Positions 7,753 through 17,725 are shown, numbered from the stretch's first letter. The stretch is 64,000 bases of DNA from Planctomycetota bacterium (GCA_019456225.1 VRUI01000009.1:29936-93935), one strand, 5' to 3'. Numbers and translations: made by a program. Notes: generated by a model from the sequence alone, not told the origin.

Positions 7753-9909
7753 ATGCGGAAAAGCTGTCCATTTGTGTTGCTGCTGGCGATTTGCTGTATG
7801 CTGCATGCCAGGCCGCTTGACATCATCATTGTAACCAACAATGACAGTTCGGAGAACGGCTATGGCGAGTTTCTCAGGGAAATTTACATGGATAACGCCG
7901 CCGTCGAGATCGATGACGACAGATACAAAGAAGATTCTCTGACCGAAGCAGAAAAACAGCAACTTCAAAGTGCGGACCTGATCATTATTTCAAGCGATAA
8001 CTCAGGCGGAGACTACAACGATCACTCGGCTTTTTGGAGCACATTGCCGGTTCCGATTCTTTGCCATAACATTTCTGTTTGCAGAAGCAACAGTCATGAT
8101 AACTGGGACTGGTTCGGCAGCGGGAAAACAACAAACTCTATTTCAGATTTCTACGCCTCAGATCCGAACGATGGCATATTCAATGGGATCGACGTTACTT
8201 CCGGAGGCATAACAATTTTCAATTCTGCAATGGATTTTTCCGTCCCGGATGAATCATATTCGGGCAACGGGAAACTGCTTGCGACGGATCTTTCAGGGAT
8301 GCCGGTGATAGTTCGATTCGACGGAAGCGAATCGAAGTATTACGACACATCGCTTTATGATCCAAACCAGACGCCGCGGATTTACTTCGCACTTAGCCGG
8401 GAACCGGCTGACTTTTTCCTCAATGCAACTCCATCTGCAAAACAACTTCTGCGTAATGCGATCACACAACTGCTTCCTCAGTGCTGGCTGACCGGAGATA
8501 TCAATTGCGACCGTGTCGTCGATATGAAAGATTTCTCAGAACTGTCCGTGCAATGGCTTCAGTCCGCCCTGCCGGAGAGTCAGCCGCTAGAGGCTGATAT
8601 TTCCCGGGATGGTAATGTCAACGTTTTCGATTTGAAACTGATGGCAGTGTTCTGGCTCGAAGGTTTTGATGACACTGCACCTTTACCGGACCCTGCTGAC
8701 TGGAAAGATGAGCCGGCGGTACAGGACGGAGGATTTATCGCTATGAAAGCGAAAAACACAGACGACGATCTCCACGGGGTTCAGTACCGTTTTGACTGTA
8801 TAGAAAACAATATCTACTCCAGCAGCTGGCAATACGAAAGGGAATACATCCCAGCCGATCTCCCGGCGGGAAGGACGTTTTCCTTCCGGACAAAAACTCG
8901 CGACACTTCAAGCATGCTGAATGAAACACAGCCTTCCTCCGTGGAATCAGTACGAACAGACGGTGTTTTTTATTGTTCGTCAGACGCCTCGGCAGCGGTG
9001 GCTTTGGACGAAAAGAGATTCATTATGGCAGACGACGAGATTAATATGCTACAGGTTTTTGACTGGGACAGGCCGGGTTCAGATCCGAACGTGGAGACGG
9101 ATATCAGCGCAGCACTTACACTCGACATCCAGCACCCCGAAGCTGACTTAGAAGGGGCAACATGGTTTAACGGGCGGGTTTTCTGGATCACATCGCATGG
9201 GCGCAGTAAAAATGGAGATTACTGGAAAAGCCGATACAACTTTTTTGCCACGACCATCGACCCGAACGGTACGGCTACGGTTGACGGTGTTTATACAAAC
9301 CTGATCGATGACCTGATACAGTATGACAAAATATGGAATCTCGGCCTGCAAGCTGCGATCGGTACTACAGGGGACCACATTGACGAGGGCACAATTCCTG
9401 CCCTTGCACCGAAAGTCGACGGTCTGAACATTGAAGGTCTTTGCACAACTGCCGACGGAAACAAAATGTTTATTGGATTTAGGAATCCCAGGCCCGGTGG
9501 TATGGCGTTGATCATCCCGCTGTCCAATCCCGAAGAGGTCGTGCTGGACGGAGCAACCCCGATACTGGAAGAACCCAACCTGATCGACCTGAACGGATTG
9601 GGAATTCGCAGCATCGAATACAGCGACAGCTTCGGAGAATACCTCATCGTCGCCGGATCCCATAAAAGCGGAAACAATGAGCCTGTTCAGTATCTCTACA
9701 ATTACGATTTCGAAATACACGACAGAGATAAACTGGCAACCTTTACAGACATAACACCCGAAGCTATCTTCCAGTTCCCGCAGGCTAACGAAATCAACCT
9801 GCTCAGCGATGACGGAACAAGAATAATAGAAACTTCATCAGGGCCGGTAATAAATAAATTACTGCCAAGAGCGCAAAGAAGATACAGGACAAGAACGATC
9901 AAACCATAA
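7753..9909 (+). CDS. Secreted protein with internal dockerin pair and C-terminal DUF3616 domain
   Basis: 718 residues. A signal peptide (KSCPFVLLLAICCMLHA) precedes an N-terminal domain (about 20-240) of unknown fold with Asp-rich loops. Residues ~245-300 hold two Ca-loop motifs, DINCDRVVDMKDF and DISRDGNVNVFDL, spaced like a full type I dockerin, but in the middle of the protein. The last ~320 residues resemble DUF3616, with GLNIEGLC followed by KMFIGFRNP and a beta-propeller-like rhythm. I took the ATG at 7753; a TTG directly before it is also in frame. Stand-alone gene with its own promoter. Likely an exported, surface-attached protein; enzymatic role unknown. Confidence 0.8.
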   Translation: MRKSCPFVLLLAICCMLHARPLDIIIVTNNDSSENGYGEFLREIYMDNAAVEIDDDRYKEDSLTEAEKQQLQSADLIIISSDNSGGDYNDHSAFWSTLPVPILCHNISVCRSNSHDNWDWFGSGKTTNSISDFYASDPNDGIFNGIDVTSGGITIFNSAMDFSVPDESYSGNGKLLATDLSGMPVIVRFDGSESKYYDTSLYDPNQTPRIYFALSREPADFFLNATPSAKQLLRNAITQLLPQCWLTGDINCDRVVDMKDFSELSVQWLQSALPESQPLEADISRDGNVNVFDLKLMAVFWLEGFDDTAPLPDPADWKDEPAVQDGGFIAMKAKNTDDDLHGVQYRFDCIENNIYSSSWQYEREYIPADLPAGRTFSFRTKTRDTSSMLNETQPSSVESVRTDGVFYCSSDASAAVALDEKRFIMADDEINMLQVFDWDRPGSDPNVETDISAALTLDIQHPEADLEGATWFNGRVFWITSHGRSKNGDYWKSRYNFFATTIDPNGTATVDGVYTNLIDDLIQYDKIWNLGLQAAIGTTGDHIDEGTIPALAPKVDGLNIEGLCTTADGNKMFIGFRNPRPGGMALIIPLSNPEEVVLDGATPILEEPNLIDLNGLGIRSIEYSDSFGEYLIVAGSHKSGNNEPVQYLYNYDFEIHDRDKLATFTDITPEAIFQFPQANEINLLSDDGTRIIETSSGPVINKLLPRAQRRYRTRTIKP

Positions 9910-10085
9910 CAACACTCCATTTTACCTATCCTGCCAAAAAGAAACCCGGTTTAATTAACCACAAAGTATTCTTTAAAGTTCTCTTTTTGTCTGGTTGCGC
10001 TTTAGTTATGCTCAGTAGATGACATTTTTTATAAATTCACTGATTTATGGTTGATTTTTCGGAGGCTTATGCCGATAATTCAATC

Positions 10086-11249
10086 ATGATACACAGAAGA
10101 ATTCAAAAAGATATCACTGACAGTCTTAAGCAGTTCCCAGCCATTGGGCTGATAGGGCCTCGTCAGGCCGGTAAGACTACGCTGGCCAAAATGATTACCG
10201 ATCAACTTGACAAACCGGCCTTATATCTGGATATGGAAAACCCTCAGGACCTTCAAAAGCTGGGAGATGCGCAATTGTATCTTCAGCAGTTTCAAGATCA
10301 CCTGATCATTCTCGATGAAGCCCAGCGAAAACCTGAATTATTTCCACTTCTTCGGTCTATGATCGATCAAGACAGAAAACCGGGCCGCTTTATGGTACTC
10401 GGTTCGGCATCTCCGTCACTTAAAAGACAGGCATCAGAATCGCTAGCCGGCAGAATTGCATACCACGAGCTATCGCCATTTACTCTTGATGAAATATCCG
10501 ACGAGAAATATGATTTTCATAAGCTATGGCTCAGAGGAGGATATCCGGAAAGCTATTTAGCCAATTCTGATGATGGTGCGACGTTATGGATTGAAAATTT
10601 CATTCAAACACATCTTGAAAGAGACCTGCCGGTTCTTGGGGTTAGGGTTCCAGCTACGACGCTGCTTCGTTTTTGGACCATGGTTGCTCACTGTAACAGT
10701 CAACTCTGGAATGCAAGCAGACTTGCCGAAAGCCTGGGAGTTGATTCAAAAACCGCACGCAGGTATCTGGATATTCTCGAGGAAACTTTTATGATACGAC
10801 AGCTTCAACCGTTCTTTGGGAATGTTAAAAAAAGACTTGTCAAATCTCCCAAAGTATATATCCGGGACAGCGGGCTTCTTCACACTATGCTAAAGATTTA
10901 CAGCTATGATGATCTTTGCGCCAATCCGATATTGGGGGCATCGTGGGAAGGTTTCTGCTTAGAGCAGATAATCGCCCTTAAGCCGCGTAAATACGATACG
11001 TATTTCTATCGAACTCAGTCGGCTGCCGCAGCTGAGATCGACCTGGTTTTTGCTAAAGGATTAAAGGTTGAAATTGCTGTCGAAATTAAATATTCATTAA
11101 CACCAAAACTTACCAGGAGTTCTATCAACGCAATCAATGAAGTAGCCCCTCAAAAGACATGGATCGTTTATCCAGGCGAAGAAAGCTATCCGATCAAAGA
11201 AAATATCTGGACACTGCCTATAAGCCAGATTTCCAGAATATTTGAATAA
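10086..11249 (+). CDS. ATP-binding protein, AAA_14/DUF4143 family
   Basis: 387 residues from MIHRRIQKD. Walker A GPRQAGKTTLAK (about residue 25), Walker B LIILDEAQ, the sensor-type LGSASPSL and the C-terminal DUF4143 nuclease-like fold (EIDLVFAKG...AVEIKYS, with the D-ExK-like pattern) are visible. These ATPases are widespread, often mobile, and of unsettled function. An in-frame upstream ATG at 10047 exists but adds residues outside the family pattern. No partner gene or toxin is adjacent. Confidence 0.88.
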   Translation: MIHRRIQKDITDSLKQFPAIGLIGPRQAGKTTLAKMITDQLDKPALYLDMENPQDLQKLGDAQLYLQQFQDHLIILDEAQRKPELFPLLRSMIDQDRKPGRFMVLGSASPSLKRQASESLAGRIAYHELSPFTLDEISDEKYDFHKLWLRGGYPESYLANSDDGATLWIENFIQTHLERDLPVLGVRVPATTLLRFWTMVAHCNSQLWNASRLAESLGVDSKTARRYLDILEETFMIRQLQPFFGNVKKRLVKSPKVYIRDSGLLHTMLKIYSYDDLCANPILGASWEGFCLEQIIALKPRKYDTYFYRTQSAAAAEIDLVFAKGLKVEIAVEIKYSLTPKLTRSSINAINEVAPQKTWIVYPGEESYPIKENIWTLPISQISRIFE

Positions 11250-11344
11250 CCCGTAAGCGCATAATAATTACACCGCAAAGTATTATTAGCCTGAGCTAAA
11301 TTACCCATTTTCCGGTAATTGTACCGTGATTTCACCTTTTTGGA

Positions 11345-11374
11345 TTGACAGTTTATCGTTGCTGGGTTTAAATA
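11345..11374 (+). promoter_or_regulatory. Probable sigma-70 promoter of the DUF1080 lipoprotein gene
   Basis: TTGACA (11345-11350), an 18-base spacer and TAAATA (11369-11374), about 50 bases before the start codon. The -35 box is perfect, the -10 box moderate. Confidence 0.45.
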
Positions 11375-11426
11375 TTATGTTAGTATTTGATTTCTCACTT
11401 TTTGACACTTATTTTTGGGAGATATT

Positions 11427-12068
11427 ATGAGCAGATTTGGTTTGATTTTTGGTGTTATCGTTTGTGTTTTGGTTTTTGGGGTTTGTTCTTGCTCGGATCG
11501 TGGCGGTGATGCCCCTGCCGCTTATACCGGCGATGGAGTGTCTTTGTTTGACGGGAAAAGCCTTGACGGATGGACGGTCATTAACTGCAAGGCTGTTGTC
11601 GATGGCGGCGATATACTGCTTGTCGAAGGTAACGGGCTTGTCCAGAGCAAAGAGAAATACGGCAATTTCGTGCTTGAGTTTGACTGGAAACCGCTTGCCG
11701 AGGATAAATGGGACAGCGGGATATATTTCCGCTATGATACCGTGCCCAAAAATCGGTTCTGGCCGAAACAGTACCAGGTAAACCTGAAAAAAGGCCAGGA
11801 GGGCAATATGAGTTCGCTCGAAGGCGCCACCAGCAAGGATTTATTCAAGCCAGGTCAGTGGAACCGGTTCAAGATCACCGTCGACGGGGTAAAGGTATCG
11901 CTGCAGATCAACGGCAAAGAAGCCTGGCAGACCGAGGGACTGAGCGGACCCGAAAAAGGATACATAGCCCTGCAAGCCGAAGTACCGCAAGGCGGAAAGC
12001 ACAGGTTCAGAAATATTTACATAACCGAACTTAAGGAGGATGCCGACAATACGGGAACCACGAATTAA
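11427..12068 (+). CDS. DUF1080 (3-keto-disaccharide hydrolase-like) lipoprotein
   Basis: 213 residues. Start ATG at 11427 has GGGAG upstream. A hydrophobic stretch ends in GVCSC, a lipobox, so the mature protein is probably lipid-anchored at Cys. The rest is one DUF1080 domain: SLFDGKSLDGW at its start, LEFDWKPL, WDSGIYFR, GQWNRFKITVDG and a final FRNIYITEL strand. DUF1080 proteins have a concanavalin-like fold; characterised members cleave 3-keto-glycosides, and many in Planctomycetes are uncharacterised. Ordinary single-domain member. Confidence 0.88.
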   Translation: MSRFGLIFGVIVCVLVFGVCSCSDRGGDAPAAYTGDGVSLFDGKSLDGWTVINCKAVVDGGDILLVEGNGLVQSKEKYGNFVLEFDWKPLAEDKWDSGIYFRYDTVPKNRFWPKQYQVNLKKGQEGNMSSLEGATSKDLFKPGQWNRFKITVDGVKVSLQINGKEAWQTEGLSGPEKGYIALQAEVPQGGKHRFRNIYITELKEDADNTGTTN

Positions 12069-12296
12069 CACTTATTGGCACTAATTATTTAACCGCGGAT
12101 TAAATAAAAAATTATAGATTAAAAAGCAAAATGACAAAGCAAAACTTAAAAATATTGCACAGGATGTTTTGTTGAGTTTTGCTTGCAACTTTTTTTAGGT
12201 TTGGCTTGTTTTCCTTTTTTGCCACCGAGGAAACAGAGGGCCACAGAGATTGGATTTGTTAAAAGAGATATAAAGGCATTATCGGAATCGAGGAAT

Positions 12297-12968
12297 ATGG
12301 AAAATAATAATGTTACTGACCTACAGCAGACCTCAGAAAGCAAAGGCGAAATAATCATACAGTCTCGGAGAGGACGTAAAGTTTTTCCATGGTTTAGATT
12401 TGCGATGTCACTGATGCTTGTGGTCGTAATATGGCTTATCTTACAGGTTCTTCCCAGCTTTTTATCGCCGGGGGTAATTCCCCAACCCCTGCAAAAGATA
12501 ATATATAGCCCGGGTAGTTTCTGGCAGAATTATGACTCTTCCGGTTTAGTAGATACCAACTTTCATGGTAGTTCCTTTTTAGGCGGAAGCGGTTGGCTCT
12601 ATTTTAAAAGCGACAAGCCCGAAACATATAATGTGGACGATGTAATTTCGTTTGCGGAAAAGAATGGGTGGGTCTACCACGGCAAGACTCTGATTAAAAC
12701 ACAAGTATTTACAGATCACTTTATAGAAGGTCGCCTGGACTGGGAGAAAGATATTGATGAGTCGCAAATTGCTTTTTGGGGGATGTACATAACTTATTTC
12801 CAACGCATTCCTTTTAAGATTCAAAGGGACTGTACAATTATCGCTTTTGAAGCCTTTAAGCCTCATTATGTAATGGTATCCTCTGACGGTAAAGAGATGG
12901 AGGTTCGCGTAATCACTTATCACTTCCCGGACCCACCCATAGCAATACCTGAAGACTTCAAAAAATAA
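12297..12968 (+). CDS. Membrane-anchored protein of unknown function
   Basis: 223 residues from MENNNVTDL, with GAGGA just upstream. One N-terminal transmembrane helix (about residues 38-58, SLMLVVVIWLILQVLP) follows a basic RRGRK segment, leaving ~165 residues outside. The outer part contains tryptophan-rich motifs and no family I recognise. A longer frame from 12183 starts inside a repeat-like region and is unlikely. Flanked by spacer sequence with CCGTG-type repeats; no operon partner. Confidence 0.65.
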   Translation: MENNNVTDLQQTSESKGEIIIQSRRGRKVFPWFRFAMSLMLVVVIWLILQVLPSFLSPGVIPQPLQKIIYSPGSFWQNYDSSGLVDTNFHGSSFLGGSGWLYFKSDKPETYNVDDVISFAEKNGWVYHGKTLIKTQVFTDHFIEGRLDWEKDIDESQIAFWGMYITYFQRIPFKIQRDCTIIAFEAFKPHYVMVSSDGKEMEVRVITYHFPDPPIAIPEDFKK

Positions 12969-13041
12969 ATGCCACAGAAAAACTGAGGAAACCAGACTCC
13001 CTTTCCCTGCAAATGCCCACTTTTTTTGCATTTTTTCTCAA

Positions 13042-13075
13042 AATCCGTGGAAATCCGTGCAATCCGTGGTTGATT
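13042..13075. repeat. CCGTG triplet repeat (copy 1)
   Basis: Three successive ATCCGTG units (AAATCCGTGG, AAATCCGTGC, AATCCGTGG), the reverse orientation of the copies at 14.6 and 26.05 kb. Intergenic, upstream of rpoN. Confidence 0.6.
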
Positions 13076-13162
13076 ATTCTATAATGGCATGATAATTGCT
13101 TTGCGATTGTTTCGGATAGTGGTGTTAGGCAATATTTAACTTAGTACAGGGTTTCGATTTCA

Positions 13163-14632
13163 ATGAAAATGTCTCTTTCAGGTCAGATGCGTTTAGAGCA
13201 GCGGATGAAGCTTGCTCCCCGCATGATTCAGTCTATGGAAGTTCTTCAGCTTCCACTGCTCGCTTTGCAGGAAAAGATCGATGCCGAACTGTCGAGCAAC
13301 CCGGTTCTGGAGCTTGCCGAAGAAACCGACGAAAACGAAAACCACGAAGAAGAAACACTCGAAACTGAGACCATCGAGCAGAAGGAGCTTGTCGTAAACG
13401 AAGAATCCGACAATGCCGAGGATTTTCAGCGGCTTGACGAAATCGGCGAAAGCTTCGGTGATTATTTCGAGCAGACGGCACCGTTTAAGAGTACACGTCC
13501 GACGGGCAGCGACAAAAAGCTGGAAGCGCTGCAAAATACCGCCGCCGATCAGATCTCGCTGCATGACTATCTGCTCAACCAGTGGGGGCTCGTCGAAGCC
13601 GACGAAAATATCAAAGATGCGGGCATAGTCATCATAGACTTTATCGACGAGAAGGGCTACCTGACCGTTCGGCTTGAACAGTTGTATAATAAGGACAAGC
13701 ACAGCTTTAGTTTTGAGCAGTTGGAAAAAGCTCTTGACCGTGTGCAAAATCTTGAGCCGGCAGGCATCGGCGCACGAGATGTTCGGGAATGTATGCTCAT
13801 ACAAATATCCCAGCTGCCAAAGGATATGACTTTCGAGACGGAGATCGTGACAAACCACTGGCAGGAGCTTCTGGAAAACCACCTTCCAAAAATCGCTAAG
13901 AAAATGCGGTGCTCGACGGACGATGTCTATAAGGCAATCGAACAACTCAGTAAACTTGACCGGTCGCCGGGGCTGCAGATCGGCAAAACCGAAAACTATA
14001 ACATCACCGCAGACGTTACCCTCGAAGAAAACGAAGAGGGCCCCGGTTATATTGTCTCGCTGACCGACGCATTTATACCGAATCTTCGCGTTAATAACTT
14101 TTATTCGCAGATGTCGAAGGATCGCAAAGTCGACGCAAAGACCCGCGAATTCCTGCAGCAGAATATTCATTCCGCGCAGTGGCTGATGGACGCTATCGCA
14201 CAGCGAAAACAAACGCTTCTTAGAGTCGCTACCGCCGTGGTCGAATATCAGAAGGAGTTCTTCAGCAAGGGTAAGCTGCACCTGAAACCGCTGCCGATGG
14301 CGACTATCGCAGACAAGGTTGGCGTACACATCGCAACCGTCTCGCGAGCTGTCGCCGGCAAATATATCCAGTGCTCACAAGGGATGCTGCCGCTTCGCGG
14401 ATTCTTTACCGGCGGGACGGAATCAAACGATGGATCGACGCAGAGCTGGGACGCGGTAAAAGCAAAACTCCAGACCATCGTCAACGAAGAGGATAAATCC
14501 AAACCGCTAAACGACGATCAGATATGCGAAAAACTTATGGCCCAGGGTGTAAAGAAGATCGCGCGAAGGACCGTCGCGAAATATAGAAAACTTATGGATA
14601 TACCGGCGGGAAGGTTCAGAAAGAAATATTAA
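13163..14632 (+). CDS. rpoN: RNA polymerase sigma-54 factor RpoN
   Basis: 489 residues. Region I is the Gln/Leu-rich activator-interaction segment (QRMKLAPRMIQSMEVLQLPL), followed by an acidic region II (about residues 50-110), the core-binding domain, the helix-turn-helix (ATVSRAVAGKYIQ) and the C-terminal RpoN box ARRTVAKYR that reads the -24 element. It directs transcription from GG-N10-GC promoters with AAA+ activators. A matching site lies upstream of dnaK at 30.2 kb. thiS follows after 57 bases. Confidence 0.96.
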   Translation: MKMSLSGQMRLEQRMKLAPRMIQSMEVLQLPLLALQEKIDAELSSNPVLELAEETDENENHEEETLETETIEQKELVVNEESDNAEDFQRLDEIGESFGDYFEQTAPFKSTRPTGSDKKLEALQNTAADQISLHDYLLNQWGLVEADENIKDAGIVIIDFIDEKGYLTVRLEQLYNKDKHSFSFEQLEKALDRVQNLEPAGIGARDVRECMLIQISQLPKDMTFETEIVTNHWQELLENHLPKIAKKMRCSTDDVYKAIEQLSKLDRSPGLQIGKTENYNITADVTLEENEEGPGYIVSLTDAFIPNLRVNNFYSQMSKDRKVDAKTREFLQQNIHSAQWLMDAIAQRKQTLLRVATAVVEYQKEFFSKGKLHLKPLPMATIADKVGVHIATVSRAVAGKYIQCSQGMLPLRGFFTGGTESNDGSTQSWDAVKAKLQTIVNEEDKSKPLNDDQICEKLMAQGVKKIARRTVAKYRKLMDIPAGRFRKKY

Positions 14633-14638
14633 AGAATC

Positions 14639-14671
14639 TATCCACGTATTACACGGATTTACACGGATTAA
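14639..14671. repeat. CCGTG triplet repeat (copy 2)
   Basis: TATCCACG, ACACGGATTT and ACACGGATTA in succession between rpoN and thiS. The same family as the copies at 13.04 and 26.05 kb. Confidence 0.55.
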
Positions 14672-14689
14672 AAATTAAAGATATTAATT

Positions 14690-14896
14690 ATGAATACTTT
14701 AAAAATTAACGGTACGGAAAAAAAATTTGACAAGCTGCCTTCTACTCTTGTTGAACTTCTCGACGAAATGAAGATTAACCACGCTACTATCGTTGCTGAG
14801 ATCGACGGCGAGATCATTGGGCGCGACGACTTTCATCAGACGGCGATAAACACCGGCCAACAGATCGAACTGATCCGTTTTGTCGGGGGCGGGTGA
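14690..14896 (+). CDS. thiS: Sulfur carrier protein ThiS
   Basis: 68 residues, beta-grasp fold ending in the diglycine tail (FVGGG), which is adenylated and converted to a thiocarboxylate. It donates sulfur to the thiazole ring of thiamine. First gene of thiS-thiG-thiH; the activating enzyme ThiF is not in the window. Confidence 0.92.
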   Translation: MNTLKINGTEKKFDKLPSTLVELLDEMKINHATIVAEIDGEIIGRDDFHQTAINTGQQIELIRFVGGG

Positions 14897-14898
14897 TA

Positions 14899-15669
14899 AT
14901 GGACAAGCTTGTAATCGCAGGCAAAGAGTTTGGCTCGCGGCTGTTCATAGGTACCGGAAAATATTCGTCCAACCAGATCATGGCAGAATCTATCGCCGCC
15001 TCGAAAACCGATATGGTGACCGTGGCGCTTCGTCGTGTTGATATCGAAAATGAAAACGACGATATGCTGGCGGCTATCGACCGTGAAAAATATTTGCTAT
15101 TGCCCAATACCTCCGGCGCCCGCGATGCAAAAGAAGCGATACGTCTGGCGAAACTTGCAAGGGCGGCCAGCGGGATCAACTGGCTCAAGCTCGAAGTAAC
15201 GCCGGACCCGTATTACCTGCTGCCGGACGGAACAGAAACGCTAAAAGCCGCCAAAGCACTGGTTAAGGACGGTTTTGTCGTGCTGCCGTATATTAACGCC
15301 GACCCGATCCTTGCGAAAAAACTGCAGGACGTCGGAACCGCAACGGTAATGCCGCTGGCAAGTCCCATCGGGTCCAACCAGGGGTTGAAAACACGGGCGG
15401 CTATCGAGATTATTATCAAGCAGGCGACGGTGCCTGTCGTTGTCGATGCCGGTCTGGGACTGCCGTCGCATGCGGCAGAGGCGATGGAAATGGGGTCAGA
15501 CGCGGTGCTGGTAAACACGGCTATCGCGGCAGCGGCCGATCCGGTATTGATGGCCAAGGCGTTTAAGCAAGCTGTCAAAGCCGGAAGAAACGCATTCCTG
15601 GCAGGCAGAGCGGCGGTTACGACCGAGGCGAATGCGTCAAGCCCGCTTACGGGTTTTCTGCGTGACTAA
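14899..15669 (+). CDS. thiG: Thiazole synthase ThiG
   Basis: 256 residues. TIM-barrel enzyme that condenses 1-deoxyxylulose 5-phosphate, dehydroglycine and ThiS thiocarboxylate into the thiazole. The Schiff-base lysine sits in INWLKLEV (about residue 97), followed by [10 protein letters not shown]; the phosphate-binding segment is [23 protein letters not shown] at 14899 is two bases after the thiS stop; a GTG at 14893 overlapping that stop is the alternative. Confidence 0.95.
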   Translation: MDKLVIAGKEFGSRLFIGTGKYSSNQIMAESIAASKTDMVTVALRRVDIENENDDMLAAIDREKYLLLPNTSGARDAKEAIRLAKLARAASGINWLKLEVTPDPYYLLPDGTETLKAAKALVKDGFVVLPYINADPILAKKLQDVGTATVMPLASPIGSNQGLKTRAAIEIIIKQATVPVVVDAGLGLPSHAAEAMEMGSDAVLVNTAIAAAADPVLMAKAFKQAVKAGRNAFLAGRAAVTTEANASSPLTGFLRD

Positions 15670-16837
15670 AACTAATCATATCCTGCGGGGTTTTGCATTG
15701 TCGGAAATACAGCAGATACTTTCTGAAAAAAATCTGGATCGTCATAATGACGGATTGCTTGAATTACTTAATAATGTAACCGTCGATGACGTAAAGTGTG
15801 CGCTGCGCGAAACGCCCGGCGAATATTCGCTTAAGCGGATGCTTACTTTGATCTCCCCGGCGGCCCAGGAGTGCCTTGAAGATATGGCGTCTCAGGCAGC
15901 GGCGCTGACCGTGCAGCGCTTTGGCAAAACTGTCCAGCTTTACGCACCGCTGTATGTTTCCAATTACTGCTGCAACAGCTGCCTTTACTGCGGGTATAAT
16001 AGCTCGACGAAATTTGAGCGAACGCGTCTGACCATAGAACAAGCCGCCGCCGAAGCCGACATCATCGCTTCGGAGGGGTTTCGCCATATTCTGCTGGTCA
16101 GCGGTGAGGACCCTTCGTTTGTTACCTGTGATTATCTGAACGAGCTTGCAGAAAAATTACGCTCGAAATTCAGCTCGATTTCTATTGAGATACAGCCGCT
16201 CAGCACCGATGGATATGCGGAAGTTTTCCGGGGCGGGATTGACGGAGTTACGCTGTACCAGGAAACATACGACCGGGACACTTATGCCAAATATCATAAG
16301 GCCGGTCCCAAGAGCGATTATGATTATCGGCTTGACACGCATGACAGAACGGCGGCGGGCGGGATGCGGCGGCTTGGGGTTGGATTCCTGTTGGGGCTTG
16401 CCAACTGGCGACTTGAAACGCTTGCGATGAGCGAACATGCGGCATACCTGATGAAGAATTACTGGCGGGCTCAGGTTTCGTTTTCGTTTCCCAGGATGCG
16501 GCCTGCTCTAAACGTCGCCGAAAATTATCAGCATTTGGTCAATGACAAAGAGCTGGTTCAACTGATGCTTGCCCTTCGGCTGTGCTTTGCTGATGCCGGT
16601 ATCGTTTTGTCTACTCGGGAAAGCGCCGCGTTTCGCGATAACCTTGTAAAGCTGTGCGTAACAAGAATGAGCGCCGGAAGCAAAACAAATCCAGGGGGGT
16701 ATTCAGGTGATGGCAATTCCGCAGAGCAGTTTGAAATTGACGATGACCGCAGTGCCGGACAGATCGCTGATATGTTAAAATCGGTCGGAAAAGAAACTGT
16801 CTGGAAGGATTGGGACGCGGGATTTGTAAACGTCTAA
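15662..16837 (+). CDS. thiH: 2-iminoacetate synthase ThiH (tyrosine lyase)
   Basis: About 391 residues, radical SAM enzyme. CCNSCLYC supplies the CxxxCxxC [4Fe-4S] motif (about residues 100-107); the [13 protein letters not shown] and [10 protein letters not shown] motifs are typical of ThiH. It cleaves tyrosine to p-cresol and dehydroglycine, the anaerobic route to the thiazole precursor. The start is a GTG at 15662 overlapping the end of thiG by 8 bases; an ATG at 15632 lies deeper inside thiG and is less likely. Confidence 0.94.
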   Translation: MTKTNHILRGFALSEIQQILSEKNLDRHNDGLLELLNNVTVDDVKCALRETPGEYSLKRMLTLISPAAQECLEDMASQAAALTVQRFGKTVQLYAPLYVSNYCCNSCLYCGYNSSTKFERTRLTIEQAAAEADIIASEGFRHILLVSGEDPSFVTCDYLNELAEKLRSKFSSISIEIQPLSTDGYAEVFRGGIDGVTLYQETYDRDTYAKYHKAGPKSDYDYRLDTHDRTAAGGMRRLGVGFLLGLANWRLETLAMSEHAAYLMKNYWRAQVSFSFPRMRPALNVAENYQHLVNDKELVQLMLALRLCFADAGIVLSTRESAAFRDNLVKLCVTRMSAGSKTNPGGYSGDGNSAEQFEIDDDRSAGQIADMLKSVGKETVWKDWDAGFVNV

Positions 16838-16872
16838 TATCGATTTCAGCTAATCATAAACGATCAAAAAAT

Positions 16873-16980
16873 GTCATTCCCGCGAAGGCGGGAATCTACA
16901 CCCATGACTGGTTATTGGTTATTCCTTGTTCGTTATTGGATATTCAGTTGACAGCATGAGCCCAGCCCAGCCTACTGGGT
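16873..16980. repeat. Short hairpin repeats between thiH and hypB
   Basis: Contains TTCCCGCGAAGGCGGGAA (16876-16893), a perfect palindromic repeat type seen in degenerate form at 28.76, 29.25 and 29.52 kb, then a GGTTATTCCTTGTTCG-type segment and a variant of the GCATGGGCACAGCCCAT repeat (about 16952-16978). The two genes are convergent, so these hairpins may also stop transcription. Confidence 0.5.
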
Positions 16981-17619
16981 AATTTTTGATCTCAGCCAGT
17001 TGTACCAGTTTTCCATTCCTTCGCCGGTCGTTGCTGACAGCTGGAGTATCTCGGCCTTGTCGTTTACTACTCTTATGTCTGCTATTACTCTTTCCAGGCT
17101 GAAATCTATGTAGTCTATCAGGTCGATTTTATTTATCAGAATCACGTCTGCTTTTGCGAAGGTTCCGGGATATTTGATCGGTTTGTCGTCGCCTTCCGGA
17201 ACTGAGAGTACGACTACGCGGAGGTCCTCGCCAAGCACAAAGTCCGACGGGCATACGAGGTTGCCAACGTTTTCTATGAATATCACATCCATGCCGGCGG
17301 CGGGTATCGCCATTAGTGCGCCGGTTACCTGCTGGGCAGAGAGATGGCATGAACCTTTGGTCTCTATCTGGACGGCACTTGCGCCGGCGGCACGGATCTT
17401 CTTGGCGTCTATGTCGGTTCGGATGTCGCCTTCTATTACGGCTATCTTTATCTCACCGGTCAGGTCGCGGATGGTTTGCGAAAGTATTGTTGTTTTACCC
17501 GAGCCCGGCGAGGAGATCACGTTTAAGCAGAGTATGTCGTTATCCGCAAAGAACTCGCTGTTTTGCATTGCACATTCTTCGTTTTTATCCAGTATTTTTT
17601 TGTTCAATGATATTTTCAT
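16972..17619 (-). CDS. hypB: Hydrogenase nickel incorporation GTPase HypB
   Basis: 215 residues. G1 loop SSPGSGKTT, the metal-site region with the CH pair in ETKGSCHLSA, G3 ENVGNLVCP and G4 NKIDL are present. HypB uses GTP hydrolysis to deliver Ni to the hydrogenase large subunit with HypA. The His-rich N-terminal nickel store and the CXXCGC motif found in some species are missing, so only the G-domain metal site remains. Last gene of the hyp group; an SC-repeat separates it from hypA. Confidence 0.95.
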   Translation of the reverse strand: MKISLNKKILDKNEECAMQNSEFFADNDILCLNVISSPGSGKTTILSQTIRDLTGEIKIAVIEGDIRTDIDAKKIRAAGASAVQIETKGSCHLSAQQVTGALMAIPAAGMDVIFIENVGNLVCPSDFVLGEDLRVVVLSVPEGDDKPIKYPGTFAKADVILINKIDLIDYIDFSLERVIADIRVVNDKAEILQLSATTGEGMENWYNWLRSKITQ

Positions 17620-17646
17620 ACTAACCTTTTAAAACAATAAATTGCA

Positions 17647-17725
17647 TCGGCCGCAAGGCCGAATCCTCAATTCGTAATTCGTCATTCGTAATTCGTAATT
17701 TCAAACTGACCGCCAGGTCAGTTTG
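17647..17725 (-). repeat. SC-repeat copy 1 (hypA/hypB)
   Basis: Sense direction of hypA: hairpin A CAAACTGACC-TGGC-GGTCAGTTTG (17725-17702), an AT-rich linker of ATTACGA-type repeats, then hairpin B GGATTCGGCC-TTGC-GGCCGA (17666-17647). The hypA stop codon TGA lies inside hairpin A. hypB begins 27 bases after hairpin B. Confidence 0.85.

Noticed and set aside
13193..14329. 378-residue antisense frame in rpoN
   Set aside because: Shadow of a clear rpoN gene; no family, arises from codon bias.
14633..14689. TPP riboswitch before thiS
   Set aside because: Only 57 bases lie between rpoN and thiS, and the THI-box motifs are absent.
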